From Bacteroidota bacterium (GTDB lineage: Bacteria; Bacteroidota; Bacteroidia; Chitinophagales; Chitinophagaceae): a stretch of 53,975 bases of DNA. Position 1 is the first letter of the stretch; each line of letters opens with the position of its first letter. Under the pieces are notes generated by a model, which worked only from the letters and a program-made list of their open reading frames with translations, was not told the origin of the DNA and did no database searches. The DNA is taken from positions 1 to 53,975 of the forward strand of contig JAFAEW010000045.1 in assembly GCA_023423835.1 (NCBI GenBank), given 5' to 3'. Below, one piece after another: positions 33,839 through 43,715 of this stretch. Both the position numbers and the translations under genes were made by a program.

Positions 33839-35587
33839 TCAGGGGCAACTGATGATTGCAGTTCTTTTTCCAATTCCATTTTCATTGAAAGCTTCGATCT
33901 GAAAATAATAGGGTTTGTCGAGATCCATCGCCTTAAAATAATATTCATTATTACCGTATACCATAATGCTGGTATATAATTTTCCCGGATCGGTTCCGGT
34001 GTAAATGGTATATCCGGTAGCCTGATCGTTCAACTCCCATTTCAGCCACGCATTTCTTCTTTCTGAATCGCCTCGGAGGGCCACGAAATTCTTTACAGTA
34101 TCAGGAGGATTGCCGGTTCCTTTCCCAAAAATACGGAACCCGCTTAAGGCAAATTTACCGGTGGGCATGTGAAGATTTTCGATCTTTACAAACCTTGCTT
34201 TTACGGGCTTTCCTAACTCTATATAATCGTGTGGAACGTCTTTCCGGTTGTTGCTTTTGTCTGCGATGATTTGCCATTGGTCTCCATCTTCCGAACCATA
34301 AATCTTGTATTGATGATAGATTCCGTTGATCTTTCCAAGAAAGGACGAATCAACATCCTGGTCGGCATAATTTATCTGGATCGCGTTGACGGTACTTATT
34401 TCACCCAAATCTGTTTCAAACCATTCTCCTGCCTTTCCTGTTGCGGCACTCCAATAAGTTCTAATATCTTCATCTACCGCAAAATTTGGTGCGAAGCCTC
34501 CGAGGGTAGAAGAAACACGAACAGGCTTTTGATAATTCAGTAACATCCAGCCCGCAAATTTTCCGTTCAGATGGTCGTCATTTTTTTTGCCGGGAAGATA
34601 GGTGGGATAATCCCCGTAAGCGGTGTTTGCATAAAGAATGTCGTCTGCATCAAATCCCGCAGGCCAGATTCCAATCCGTCTTTCGAAACTGTTTTTCACA
34701 TTGATGGCGATGGTGGATACATGCCACCAATTGCCGGATTTATCCTGATAGGTTGCACCGTGCCCCGCTCCTCTTGCAAATCCTCCCGGTTTATACGAAA
34801 ACGGATTATTCGATTGATAACGAAAAGGTCCGAGCGGATGTTCTCCCACATACACCCCATCCCCATAGCCACTGAATTCGGTTCCCGGTGCGCCATATTG
34901 CAGATAGTATTTTCCATTGTGTTTGTTCATCCACGCGCCTTCAATAAATGGCTTCAAAAAAGTATTATCGTTGTATTCGCCAAAGCGTTCCCAACCATGC
35001 AAACTGTCATTTAAGTTGATCAGTGCAACATGATCTCCGACGGGCTGCAGCGTTCTTCGATCAATTTCCCATCCATATAACGGATACACATTACTCGAAC
35101 CGTGATAGAGATAGAGCCGGTTGTCGTCATCAAGAAAATAGGCAGGATCCCAGGCGCCGGACTGAGAAGAGTCAATCGCCTCTTTCCAGATCCCGCTTTT
35201 TGGATCCGTACTCATATAAATAGGAAAACTTTTGGTATAGGTGGATCCGATCACAAAAAGCGTATCGCCCATCGCCCAAACCGCAGGAGCACATAATTCG
35301 TCATACACATGGTGATAAGGTCTAAGGAACTTTCTCGGCACAAAATTCCAGGTCAGCATATCATCGCTCCACCAATATCCCCACTGATTGGTCGAAAACA
35401 AATAATAGGTGCCTTTGAACAGCGTAATCACGGGATCGGCTGTAGCACGATGTCTCCCCTGCTCAGAAAAATTCGGAATCGGTGTATATCCGTAATCGAT
35501 ATTAATGGGATTGCAGTAGGTTTTCTGCTGCGAAAAAGCTTTTGTGCAAAGCAGTGAAAAAATCAGGATGCAAACATATTTCAACAT
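33839..35587 (-). CDS. Secreted GH43 glycosidase with discoidin and FN3 domains
   Basis: 582-residue exported enzyme probably acting on arabinose- or xylose-containing polysaccharide. After the signal peptide (1-20, ending AFSQ) comes a five-bladed propeller GH43 domain (about 22-335) with the expected triad: Asp51 (HRATADPVI), Asp147 (SGAWDPAYF) and Glu216 (FIEGAWM). It is followed by an F5/8-type-C (discoidin) carbohydrate-binding domain (about 345-490, FAPNFAVDEDIRTYWSA, GEWFETDLG) and a fibronectin-III-like domain (about 495-575). No T9SS tail is seen, so periplasmic or outer-membrane-associated location is likely. No susCD pair nearby. The start is ATG 35587 (35593 also possible). Confidence 0.92.
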   Translation of the reverse strand: MLKYVCILIFSLLCTKAFSQQKTYCNPINIDYGYTPIPNFSEQGRHRATADPVITLFKGTYYLFSTNQWGYWWSDDMLTWNFVPRKFLRPYHHVYDELCAPAVWAMGDTLFVIGSTYTKSFPIYMSTDPKSGIWKEAIDSSQSGAWDPAYFLDDDNRLYLYHGSSNVYPLYGWEIDRRTLQPVGDHVALINLNDSLHGWERFGEYNDNTFLKPFIEGAWMNKHNGKYYLQYGAPGTEFSGYGDGVYVGEHPLGPFRYQSNNPFSYKPGGFARGAGHGATYQDKSGNWWHVSTIAINVKNSFERRIGIWPAGFDADDILYANTAYGDYPTYLPGKKNDDHLNGKFAGWMLLNYQKPVRVSSTLGGFAPNFAVDEDIRTYWSAATGKAGEWFETDLGEISTVNAIQINYADQDVDSSFLGKINGIYHQYKIYGSEDGDQWQIIADKSNNRKDVPHDYIELGKPVKARFVKIENLHMPTGKFALSGFRIFGKGTGNPPDTVKNFVALRGDSERRNAWLKWELNDQATGYTIYTGTDPGKLYTSIMVYGNNEYYFKAMDLDKPYYFQIEAFNENGIGKRTAIISCP

Positions 35588-35690
35588 GACCATAAAAGTA
35601 AGAAGGATTTTCAGGATAAAGCGGTTTTACCCTTGAAAATCAGCATTCTTCCGGCTTCTATTTCCGCAGTCGCATCTCTTTGTTTTATAG

Positions 35691-35698
35691 TAAATTTG
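35691..35698 (+). promoter_or_regulatory. -7 promoter element upstream of the malic enzyme gene (TAAATTTG)
   Basis: Exact TAnnTTTG, about 66 nt before the ATG at 35765. A TTTG 8 nt upstream is too close to be a standard -33 box, so the assignment is moderate. Confidence 0.5.
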
Positions 35699-35764
35699 CA
35701 GGCTCAAACAATTATCGGGCATCCTTTTTTTCAGTGGTGCCTGTAAAGGTGGAGGCTTATTTTA

Positions 35765-38089
35765 ATGGCAAAACAATTAAAGAAAGAACAAGCGCTGGAG
35801 TATCATTCGCAGGGAAGGCCGGGAAAGATTGAAGTTATTCCCACCAAAGCTGCTAAAACACAAAGAGATCTTTCACTTGCTTACAGTCCCGGTGTGGCGG
35901 AGCCCTGTAAGGAAATAGAAAAAAATAAAGAGGACGCTTATAAATACACGGCGAAGGGAAATCTGGTGGGAGTTATAACGAATGGTACAGCGGTTTTGGG
36001 TTTGGGAGACATTGGTCCGGAAGCGAGTAAACCGGTGATGGAAGGAAAGGGTGTTTTATTTAAGATCTTTGCCGACATTGACGTTTTCGATATTGAGATA
36101 AACGAAAAAGATCCGCAGAAGTTTGTAGATATTGTCAAGGCATTGGAACCCACCTTTGGAGGAATCAACCTGGAAGATATTAAAGCGCCGGAATGTTTTT
36201 ATATTGAAAATGAACTCCGCGAAAAGTGCCATATTCCCGTCATGCACGATGATCAGCATGGAACGGCTATCATTAGCGGCGCTGCACTTTTGAATGCGCT
36301 TGATCTTCAAAAAAAGAAAATTCAGAAAGTAAAGATTGTGGTGAATGGCGCCGGAGCGGCGGCTATGGCCTGCGCCCGGTTGTACGTATCATTGGGAGCA
36401 AAGTATGAAAACTTTATAATGTTTGATAAAGACGGTGTTTTGCATAAGGGAAGAACCGATCTCGATGAAACCAAGCAGAAGTTTGCCATTCGCGATGCGA
36501 AAATGACGTTGGACAAGGCGATGAAAGATGCCAACGTCTTTTTAGGCTTGAGTATCGGAAATGTTGTTACCAAAGACATGATCAGGAATATGGCAAAAAA
36601 TCCGATCGTTTTTGCGATGGCCAATCCCGATCCTGAAATTTCTTATGAAGATGCAACGAGTGTAAGAAAAGACATCATCATGGCGACCGGCAGAAGCGAC
36701 TATCCCAATCAGGTAAACAACGTGCTTGGATTTCCATACATCTTTCGCGGAGCATTGGATGTGCGGGCAACGCAGATCAATGAGGCGATGAAACTTGCAT
36801 CGGTTTATGCCATCGCCTCACTTGCAAAATCGCCGGTGCCCGATATTGTGAACATGGCCTATAACAAGAAGAATATGTTCTTCGGACCCGAATACATAAT
36901 TCCCAAACCACTCGATCCGAGATTATTGATCACGATCGCTCCCGCTGTTGCAAAAGCAGCGATGGAATCAGGCGTTGCCCAAAAAAATATCGAAAACTGG
37001 GAAGAATATATCGATCAGTTGAATAGCCGGCTCGGACTCGACAACCAGATCATCCGGGTGATGGGAAATAAAGCGAAACGTGATCCAAAAAGGCTGGTAT
37101 TTGCCGAGGCAGATAACCAGAAAATCCTGAAGGCGGCAAGTATCATCTATGACGATGGCGTGGCCTATCCCATTTTGCTGGGTGAGGAAACCCGCATAAG
37201 AAGAATTGCCGAAGAAAGTAAAATCGATATCACAGATTTGCCGATCATCAACACCCGAAGTGATGAAATGTCGGCAAAAAGAGCAGAATACGGAGCTGCT
37301 TTCTTCAGCAAGAGACAGCGTAAAGGTGTCAATTATTATGAGAGTGTGAAATTGATGAAAGACCGAAATTATTTTGGTTGTATGATGGTCGATTCGGGCG
37401 AGGCGGATGCAATGATCTCGGGACTAACGAAAAATTATGCAGATACCATTCGCCCGGCATTGGAAGTGATAGGAACGGATAAAGGCGTTAAAAAGATCGC
37501 CGGTATGTACCTGCTGCTCACCAGAAAAGGGCCGCTATTTCTTGCAGACACCACGGTAAACTTCAATCCCTCTGCCGAAGAACTGGCAGACATCACCATA
37601 ATGGTTGCCAATGAAGTAAAGACCTTCAATCTAACTCCGCGGGTTGCGATGCTGAGTTACAGCAATTTCGGAAGCAGCGATTCTCCTGAAGCAAAATTGG
37701 TGGCGGAAGCAACAAGACTTGTGAAGTTGAAAGACCCGCAATTGATTGTGGATGGCGAAGTGCAGGCATGGTTGCCCTTCAACAAAGAAGTACTGAAGGA
37801 TAATTATCCGTTTAGCGAATTGGTTGATCAGGATGTCAACGTTTTAATGTTTCCCAACCTCGCCGCCGGAAATGTTGCCTATAATTTATTGAAAGAAGTT
37901 GGAGGAGCAGATGCGATTGGCCCGATTTTGCTTGGATTGAAGAAACCGGTTCATGTATTGCAGTTGGGAAGCTCCGTTCGCAGTATAATAAATATGGCTA
38001 ATATTGCAGTAGTGGATGCTCAATTGAAATCTGATCTCGACATTGAGCCGATCATAAAACGTTCACCCTGGTGGAAACGGAAGAAATAG
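35765..38089 (+). CDS. maeB: NADP-dependent malic enzyme with phosphotransacetylase-like domain
   Basis: Oxidative decarboxylation of malate to pyruvate with NADPH formation; the C-terminal PTA-like domain is thought to be regulatory (acetyl-CoA sensing) rather than catalytic. 774 residues. Malic domain about 1-430: LAYSPGVAEPC, NGTAVLGLGDIGPEASKPVMEGK, MHDDQHGTAI and NGAGAAAMACARL (NADP site). PTA-like domain about 440-774: KRLVFAEADNQKILKAA, SGEADAMISGLTKNY and QLGSSVRSI. Both halves are full length. mlaE follows 35 bp downstream on the same strand. Confidence 0.97.
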   Translation: MAKQLKKEQALEYHSQGRPGKIEVIPTKAAKTQRDLSLAYSPGVAEPCKEIEKNKEDAYKYTAKGNLVGVITNGTAVLGLGDIGPEASKPVMEGKGVLFKIFADIDVFDIEINEKDPQKFVDIVKALEPTFGGINLEDIKAPECFYIENELREKCHIPVMHDDQHGTAIISGAALLNALDLQKKKIQKVKIVVNGAGAAAMACARLYVSLGAKYENFIMFDKDGVLHKGRTDLDETKQKFAIRDAKMTLDKAMKDANVFLGLSIGNVVTKDMIRNMAKNPIVFAMANPDPEISYEDATSVRKDIIMATGRSDYPNQVNNVLGFPYIFRGALDVRATQINEAMKLASVYAIASLAKSPVPDIVNMAYNKKNMFFGPEYIIPKPLDPRLLITIAPAVAKAAMESGVAQKNIENWEEYIDQLNSRLGLDNQIIRVMGNKAKRDPKRLVFAEADNQKILKAASIIYDDGVAYPILLGEETRIRRIAEESKIDITDLPIINTRSDEMSAKRAEYGAAFFSKRQRKGVNYYESVKLMKDRNYFGCMMVDSGEADAMISGLTKNYADTIRPALEVIGTDKGVKKIAGMYLLLTRKGPLFLADTTVNFNPSAEELADITIMVANEVKTFNLTPRVAMLSYSNFGSSDSPEAKLVAEATRLVKLKDPQLIVDGEVQAWLPFNKEVLKDNYPFSELVDQDVNVLMFPNLAAGNVAYNLLKEVGGADAIGPILLGLKKPVHVLQLGSSVRSIINMANIAVVDAQLKSDLDIEPIIKRSPWWKRKK

Positions 38090-38124
38090 TTGGCTGTATT
38101 TTTTGATCATTAAAAGCAGGAAAA

Positions 38125-38868
38125 TTGATAGGCAGGTTTTTAAATCATCTTGGACGATATCTGTTGATGCTGAAAAGCATGTTTACCCGTCCGGAAAATT
38201 TTAAGATGTATTGGAAGGAATTTATGCATCAGTGCAGTGAGATCGGCATTGGCTCCTTACCTATTGTGATCATCATCAGCATATTTCTCGGCGCGGTAAT
38301 CACGGTTCAAACGGCCTATCAGCTGGTTTCTCCACTCGTTCCGCTTGCTACAATTGCGCAGATCGTGAGAGACAGCGTGATGCTTGAACTTTCGCCCACC
38401 GTAGTTTGTATCGTATTGGGAGGTGTGGTTGGAAGCAAGATTGCAAGTGAACTTGGAAACATGAGAAGCTCCGAACAGATCGATGCCCTTGAAATAATGG
38501 GAATCAATACACACAGTTATCTCATTGCCCCAAAAATTCTAGCTTCTCTCCTCGTTATCCCCTGCCTCATCATAATTTCAATCCTTCTGGCCATATTGGG
38601 AGGAAGATTCGCCGGCGATTTATCCGGTATTATTTCGACCGACATCTTCGATAAAGGATTGCGTCAGAACTTCACACCTTTTAATATCACTTTTGCACTC
38701 ATCAAAGCATACACTTTTGCTTTTATCATCAGTAGTATTTCAGCTTATTACGGATACTATGTGAAAGGAGGGGCGCTTGAAATCGGACGTGCCAGCACTA
38801 CAGCCGTTGTAGTAAGTTGCATCGCCATTCTCGCTGCGGACTATGCACTCGCTGCCTTACTACTGTAA
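38125..38868 (+). CDS. mlaE: MlaE family ABC transporter permease
   Basis: Inner-membrane permease of the Mla/Mce lipid transport system, which moves phospholipids between the inner and outer membrane. 247 residues with five to six hydrophobic segments; signatures FLGAVITVQTAYQL, LSPTVVCIVLGGVVGSKIASELGNMRSSEQIDALEIMGI and YYGYYVKGGALEIGRASTTAVV. The start is a TTG (38125), which gives the usual N-terminus GRFLNHLGRYLLMLKSMF; the first ATG is residue 15. Unusually, its MlaF ATPase is not next door but is probably the gene at 50.9 kb. No MlaD/MCE protein is visible here. Confidence 0.93.
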   Translation: MIGRFLNHLGRYLLMLKSMFTRPENFKMYWKEFMHQCSEIGIGSLPIVIIISIFLGAVITVQTAYQLVSPLVPLATIAQIVRDSVMLELSPTVVCIVLGGVVGSKIASELGNMRSSEQIDALEIMGINTHSYLIAPKILASLLVIPCLIIISILLAILGGRFAGDLSGIISTDIFDKGLRQNFTPFNITFALIKAYTFAFIISSISAYYGYYVKGGALEIGRASTTAVVVSCIAILAADYALAALLL

Positions 38869-39001
38869 TTGCAAGCCAACTTTCAATCGAAATTTTTCGT
38901 TGGAAAGAAATTAGACATTCAGCTTTCAAAATGTAAGGAAAATTCAAGTCCGAAAACCGGCATGAATTTCCAAAAGACCTGGAGAAGGTTCTATTCCAAA
39001 A

Positions 39002-40120
39002 TTAAATAAACCTGTTATACAGCTTTTCGTATTCAGGAACAATCTTTTCAATATCAAATTTCTGCGCATGTTCGTAGGCCGCGAGTTTGAATTGCAGAAG
39101 TCTTGAAGCATCGCTCAGCAGTTCTACTCCGTCGTTTACCATCGCTGCCACATCACCGGTGTTTTCTGTAAATCCGGTAACACCATTGATATTGATCTCC
39201 GGAAGACCACCGGCATTTGTACTGATCACCGGAACCTTTGCCGCCATCGCTTCCAGTGCTGCAAGTCCAAAGCTTTCATATTCGGATGTAAGTAAAAACA
39301 GATCCGATACCAGCAAAATCTCTTCAATCTGTTCCTGTTTTCCTACAAATCGCACATCATCCTGCACATCCAGTTTTTTTGCTAAAACCTCCATTGCCGG
39401 TCTTTCAGGACCATCACCAATCATGAGTAATTTTGAAGGAATTTTCTCATGAATACCGGCAAAAACTTTCATCACATCTTCAACCCTTTTTACCCTTCTG
39501 AAATTGGATGCATGTACAAGAATCTTTTCTTCATTGGGAGCGATCACTTTCTTAAATGGATCAAGCGGCTTTTTATCAAATCTCTTCACATCTACAAAAT
39601 TGTAGATCACCTGTATTTCCTTTTCAATTTCAAAATACTGATAAGTTTCCTCTCGTAAATTATTGGAGACAGCGGTAATTGCGTCGCTCTCATTGATCGA
39701 AAAAGTTACAACCGGCTCATAAGTTTTATCCTTTCCGACAAGTGTAATATCGGTTCCGTGCAAAGTTGTGATAAACGGAATTCTTCTTCCCGTCTTTTGC
39801 ACAATCTGTTGCGCCATAAATGCAGCGGAAGCATGCGGAATAGCATAGTGAACATGCAAAAGATCGAGATTATAATGATTGATCACATCCACCATTGTAC
39901 TCGCAAGCGCAATCTCATAGGGCGGATAATCAAACAAAGGATAAGTGGGAACGCGAACCTCGTGGTAAAAAATATTGGCACTGAAAACATTTAATCTCAC
40001 CGGCTGTTGATAGGTAATGAAATGAACGCTGTGCCCCTTATCTGCCAATGCTTTTCCCAGTTCTGTTGCCAAAACGCCACTGCCACCAAAAGTTGGATAA
40101 CAAACAATTCCGATTCGCAT
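39002..40120 (-). CDS. bshA: N-acetyl-alpha-D-glucosaminyl L-malate synthase (bacillithiol)
   Basis: GT4 glycosyltransferase joining GlcNAc from UDP-GlcNAc to L-malate, first step of bacillithiol, the low-molecular-weight thiol used by many Bacteroidota and Firmicutes. 372 residues. N-terminal MRIGIVCYPTFGGSGVLATELG, HVHYAIPHASAA and PFITTLHGTDIT, C-terminal nucleotide-sugar site with FLLTSEYESFGLAALEAMA and PVISTNAGGLPEI. The start is the ATG at 40120; the longer frame to 40237 has no conserved sequence. TACCTTGC (about 40137-40144, minus) resembles the -7 consensus. Convergent with mlaE. Confidence 0.96.
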   Translation of the reverse strand: MRIGIVCYPTFGGSGVLATELGKALADKGHSVHFITYQQPVRLNVFSANIFYHEVRVPTYPLFDYPPYEIALASTMVDVINHYNLDLLHVHYAIPHASAAFMAQQIVQKTGRRIPFITTLHGTDITLVGKDKTYEPVVTFSINESDAITAVSNNLREETYQYFEIEKEIQVIYNFVDVKRFDKKPLDPFKKVIAPNEEKILVHASNFRRVKRVEDVMKVFAGIHEKIPSKLLMIGDGPERPAMEVLAKKLDVQDDVRFVGKQEQIEEILLVSDLFLLTSEYESFGLAALEAMAAKVPVISTNAGGLPEININGVTGFTENTGDVAAMVNDGVELLSDASRLLQFKLAAYEHAQKFDIEKIVPEYEKLYNRFI

Positions 40121-40277
40121 GGTGAAAAAATTTGTGCCGCAAGGTAAATCAATTAAAAAAGATACCAATGATTTTATGATGGGATTAAGGGTTGCGCAAT
40201 TTGCGGAAACCTCGCAAAAAAATTTCCTCCTGCTCAACCATCTGATATTTTATTTCCCCCGCAATTTTTGATATCCT

Positions 40278-40285
40278 TAAATTTG
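40278..40285 (+). promoter_or_regulatory. -7 promoter element of the peptidase operon (TAAATTTG)
   Basis: Exact TAnnTTTG, 24 nt before the ATG at 40310. Confidence 0.62.
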
Positions 40286-40309
40286 AACCTTTAATCCATT
40301 TCAATTATT

Positions 40310-41701
40310 ATGAAGAAATCTTTTCTCCTCCTTTTGTTGTTTCCGTTTTTTGCAAATTCACAGGCATTTAAAGAAAACTTTCAGACCGATGCAGACTTTT
40401 TAAAGAAACTATCAGACCAGATTCTGTCGTCGAAAGCGGCTGACAACAACCTGTACCATCTAACGAAAAAGATTGGAGGCAGACTGGCCGGTTCACCTGA
40501 AATGGGGATGGCCGAAAACTGGGGCAAAAAAGCATTGGAAGAAGCAGGGGCCGACGAGGTGCTGATGCAGGAGTGCATGGTTCCCCATTGGGTAAGAGGC
40601 GGAAAGGACCGGGCCTACATTTCCTTCACTGCGCCGTCGGGGAAGAAGCAAAATATTGAAGTGGCTGTTCTTGCCATCGGCAATGCTATCGGATCCGGCC
40701 CGAAGGGATTGAAGGCGCCGTTGATCAGAATAAAAAATTATGATGATCTGGAAAACAATAAAGACATCATCAAAGGAAAGATTGTTTTCTACGATATTCC
40801 TTTCGAGGATACCTTGGTTCAAACCTTCAGGGCTTATGGGAAAAATGCAACCTACCGGGTGAACGGCCCAAGCAGGGCAGCAAAATATGGAGCAATTGGG
40901 GTAATGGTACGTTCGCTTTCCAATTCAACCGATAATCATCCCCATACCGGCACCCTTGTATACGATGAAAATTATCCTAAGATTCCCGCGGTAGCGGTGG
41001 GATTAAAAGATGTTGAAAAAATTGATTCGCTTTTTGAACAGGGATTGGATTTGACCGGAGAAATCCTTACCAACGGTAAAATGCTGCCCGATACGATCGG
41101 CCACAACGTTATCGGCATATTGAAGGGCAGCGAATTTCCGGATCAGGTGATCACGGTTGGTGGCCATCTTGATAGCTGGGATGTAGCAGAAGGCGCACAC
41201 GATGACGGCGCAGGGATCGTTCAAACAATAGAAATCCTGAGAGCGTATAAAGCAATGGGATTCCGTCCGAAAAAAACCATTCATTTCGTGCTTTTTGCAA
41301 ACGAAGAAAATGGAACAAGGGGTGGAAAAAAATACGCTGAAGCAGCGAGGACTTCCGGTCAGAAATACATATTCGCCCTCGAGAGTGATGCCGGCGGATT
41401 TACGCCCCGCGGCTTCGGATTTTCCGTTCCCGATACCAGTTGGAACAAGATCTATACCTGGAAAAATCTGTTTGAACCCTACGGAGGCAGCGAATTTTCC
41501 AGAGGTGGCGGCGGATCCGACATCGGTCCACTTGCTGCTTTAGGGACCGGTCTCGCGGGCCTGCATCCCGATAGCCAGCGTTATTTTGATTATCACCATG
41601 CGGCAAATGACGTATTCGAAGCGGTGAATATGCGGGAATTGAAATTGGGAGCGATCAACATGGGGGGATTATTGTATCTTGTTGATAAATATGGGCTTTA
41701 G
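40310..41701 (+). CDS. Secreted M28-family metallopeptidase with PA domain
   Basis: Zinc-dependent exo-peptidase, periplasmic or secreted. 463 residues: signal peptide (1-18), N-terminal part, an inserted protease-associated domain (about 130-235), then the M28 catalytic core with the dinuclear zinc set His286 (VGGHLDSWD), Asp298 (AHDDGAG), Glu332/Glu333 (NEENG), Asp360 (LESDAGG) and His429 (DYHHAAND). Part of a run with the next two genes (1 bp and 30 bp gaps), which likely form one transcript with the S10 peptidase. Confidence 0.95.
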   Translation: MKKSFLLLLLFPFFANSQAFKENFQTDADFLKKLSDQILSSKAADNNLYHLTKKIGGRLAGSPEMGMAENWGKKALEEAGADEVLMQECMVPHWVRGGKDRAYISFTAPSGKKQNIEVAVLAIGNAIGSGPKGLKAPLIRIKNYDDLENNKDIIKGKIVFYDIPFEDTLVQTFRAYGKNATYRVNGPSRAAKYGAIGVMVRSLSNSTDNHPHTGTLVYDENYPKIPAVAVGLKDVEKIDSLFEQGLDLTGEILTNGKMLPDTIGHNVIGILKGSEFPDQVITVGGHLDSWDVAEGAHDDGAGIVQTIEILRAYKAMGFRPKKTIHFVLFANEENGTRGGKKYAEAARTSGQKYIFALESDAGGFTPRGFGFSVPDTSWNKIYTWKNLFEPYGGSEFSRGGGGSDIGPLAALGTGLAGLHPDSQRYFDYHHAANDVFEAVNMRELKLGAINMGGLLYLVDKYGL

Positions 41702-42103
41702 ATGCGGAAGAAAAAGATTTTTACGACAATCATCATTCTGCTCCTTTTGGCCGGCGCTATCTTCTTTTATTTCCGGTTTTACTGGGTATTTGGATACGGC
41801 ACCAAAGCGGGTGTATTAAACACTTTTATGCTGAAAGGATATGTCTTCAAAACCTACGAAGGCAAGATTATCCAGAGCGGGTTCAGAGCCAACATTCAGA
41901 GTAATGAATTTGACTTTAGTGTAACCGACGAAAACGTTGCAAAAATACTGCTTGAAAATTCGGGCAGGGAAGTCGAACTTCATTACAAAGAATATTTCGG
42001 TGCATTACCCTGGAGAGGAATGCAACGATATATTGTCGACAGCGTTTATGAAATAAGGGGACTGCCTGAAGATCCTGGTATTAAGCCGAAAGTAGGCCAA
42101 TAG
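41702..42103 (+). CDS. Small membrane-anchored protein of a family often mislabelled 6-phosphogluconate dehydrogenase
   Basis: A 133-residue protein with an N-terminal membrane helix (about 6-26, IFTTIIILLLLAGAIFFYF) and a beta-rich soluble part: GTKAGVLNTFMLKGYVFKTYEGKII, FDFSVTDENVAKIL and VELHYKEYFGALPWRG. This is a conserved Bacteroidota family frequently annotated as 6-phosphogluconate dehydrogenase, but there is no NADP-binding domain and that name must be wrong. The ATG abuts the stop of the M28 gene (TAGATG), so translation is probably coupled. Function unknown; location in the inner membrane or periplasm inferred. Confidence 0.82.
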   Translation: MRKKKIFTTIIILLLLAGAIFFYFRFYWVFGYGTKAGVLNTFMLKGYVFKTYEGKIIQSGFRANIQSNEFDFSVTDENVAKILLENSGREVELHYKEYFGALPWRGMQRYIVDSVYEIRGLPEDPGIKPKVGQ

Positions 42104-42133
42104 CATTCTTTCACTGTTTATAAAACATCACTT

Positions 42134-43645
42134 TTGAAAAATCTACTGTTAGTCGTCGCCATCACGTTAAGCTTTCACGCCTTTTCCCAGACAGAAAAAA
42201 AGGATTCCAAAAAGCTTCCGCCAACACCGAGTCGTGTGTTGAATGTTGATTCAACCGTTGTTACAAAACATTCGGTGGTGATTAAGGGACAAACCGTTCC
42301 CTACACTGCCACCACCGGAACCATCCCCGTTTGGGATGATGATGGAAGACCGATAGCCGGCGTATTTTTCACCTACTACGAGAGGGATAACATTAGTGAC
42401 CGGTCAAATCGTCCGTTGGTAATATCTTTCAATGGCGGACCGGGAACGCCTTCCGTCTGGATGGAAATCGGATATACAGGGCCGCGAATCCTCAACGTGG
42501 ATGATGAAGGATATCCGGTTCAACCTTATGGAATGAAGGATAATGAATACTCAATCCTCGACGTCGCCGACATCGTTTACGTGGATCCTGTAAATACCGG
42601 TTATTCGAGAATAGTAGATGACCAAACGCCGCGGGAAAAATTTTTTGGCGTAAATGCAGACATCAAATATCTCGCTGCATGGATCAGCACCTTCGTAACA
42701 AGGTATGAACGCTGGGCATCGCCCAAATTCCTGATTGGCGAAAGCTATGGAACCACCCGGGTTTCAGGATTGGCGCTCGAACTGCAGGATGAACAATGGA
42801 TGTATCTGAATGGCGTGATCCTCGTTTCGCCCACAGATTTGGGTATCGACCGGGAAGGGCCGGCTGGCGAGGCGTTACGGCTTCCTTATTTTGCCGCTAC
42901 GGCCTGGTATCACAAAAAGCTACCCGCTGATCTGCAGCAAAAGGACTTGCTGGAAGTTTTGCCGGAAGTAGAAAACTTTACCATCAACCAACTGCTGCCG
43001 GCACTTGCAAAAGGCAGCTCGCTAAGCAGCGAAGAAAGGAAGAGCATGGCCGCGCAGATTGCCAGGTATAGTGGACTCAGCCAGCAGGTGGTGGAGGAAA
43101 ATAACCTTTTAATCTCATTCGGATTATTCTGGAAGGAATTGCTGCGCAAAGAGGGTTATACCGTTGGACGGCTCGATTCGCGTTACAAAGGGATCGACCG
43201 CCGGGCGGCAGGAGAATATCCTGATTATAATGCAGAATTAACCGCCTGGCTGCAGTCCTTCACACCCGCAATTCATATTTACCTGCGCAACGAATTGAAA
43301 TACAAAACCGATTTGAAATACAATATGTTTGGATTTGTGTATCCCTGGGATAATAAGAACGATAAAACGGGGGAAAATCTGAGACAGGCGATTGCTCAAA
43401 ATCCCTTCCTTCATTTACTCGTTCAATCCGGATATTACGATGGCGCCTGTGATTATTTCAATGCCAAATACAGCATCTGGCAGATGGATCCGTCGGGAAG
43501 GCTAAAAGACAGAATCCAATGGGAGGGCTACCGCAGTGGCCATATGATGTACCTGCGGAAAGAAGACCTTGCAAAAGCAAACGACAATTTGAGAAAATTC
43601 ATTGCATCCTCCATTCCGAAGCCTGGACAGCCGGCAAAATATTAG
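42134..43645 (+). CDS. Secreted serine carboxypeptidase (S10 family)
   Basis: Alpha/beta-hydrolase carboxypeptidase, exported. 503 residues: signal peptide (1-19, FHAFSQ), oxyanion region SFNGGPGTPSVWMEIGYTGP, catalytic Ser204 in IGESYGTTR, Asp436 in SGYYDGACD and His470 in SGHMMYL. Start is TTG at 42134, directly preceding the Lys-Asn-Leu-Leu of the signal peptide; no ATG gives a complete signal sequence. Closely follows the small membrane protein (30 bp). With the M28 enzyme it would degrade peptides from both ends. Confidence 0.95.
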   Translation: MKNLLLVVAITLSFHAFSQTEKKDSKKLPPTPSRVLNVDSTVVTKHSVVIKGQTVPYTATTGTIPVWDDDGRPIAGVFFTYYERDNISDRSNRPLVISFNGGPGTPSVWMEIGYTGPRILNVDDEGYPVQPYGMKDNEYSILDVADIVYVDPVNTGYSRIVDDQTPREKFFGVNADIKYLAAWISTFVTRYERWASPKFLIGESYGTTRVSGLALELQDEQWMYLNGVILVSPTDLGIDREGPAGEALRLPYFAATAWYHKKLPADLQQKDLLEVLPEVENFTINQLLPALAKGSSLSSEERKSMAAQIARYSGLSQQVVEENNLLISFGLFWKELLRKEGYTVGRLDSRYKGIDRRAAGEYPDYNAELTAWLQSFTPAIHIYLRNELKYKTDLKYNMFGFVYPWDNKNDKTGENLRQAIAQNPFLHLLVQSGYYDGACDYFNAKYSIWQMDPSGRLKDRIQWEGYRSGHMMYLRKEDLAKANDNLRKFIASSIPKPGQPAKY

Positions 43646-43668
43646 AATCAAACCGATCTAAAAAACGC

Positions 43669-43700
43669 AAAAGCCGCCTTTTTTACAGAAGGCGGCTTTT
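43669..43700. terminator. Bidirectional intrinsic terminator
   Basis: Perfect 12-bp stem AAAAGCCGCCTT (43669-43680) / AAGGCGGCTTTT (43689-43700), 8-nt loop, with T-runs on both strands. It lies between the convergent S10 peptidase and T9SS cargo genes and should serve both. Confidence 0.9.
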
Positions 43701-43715
43701 TTTCCATCATCATTC

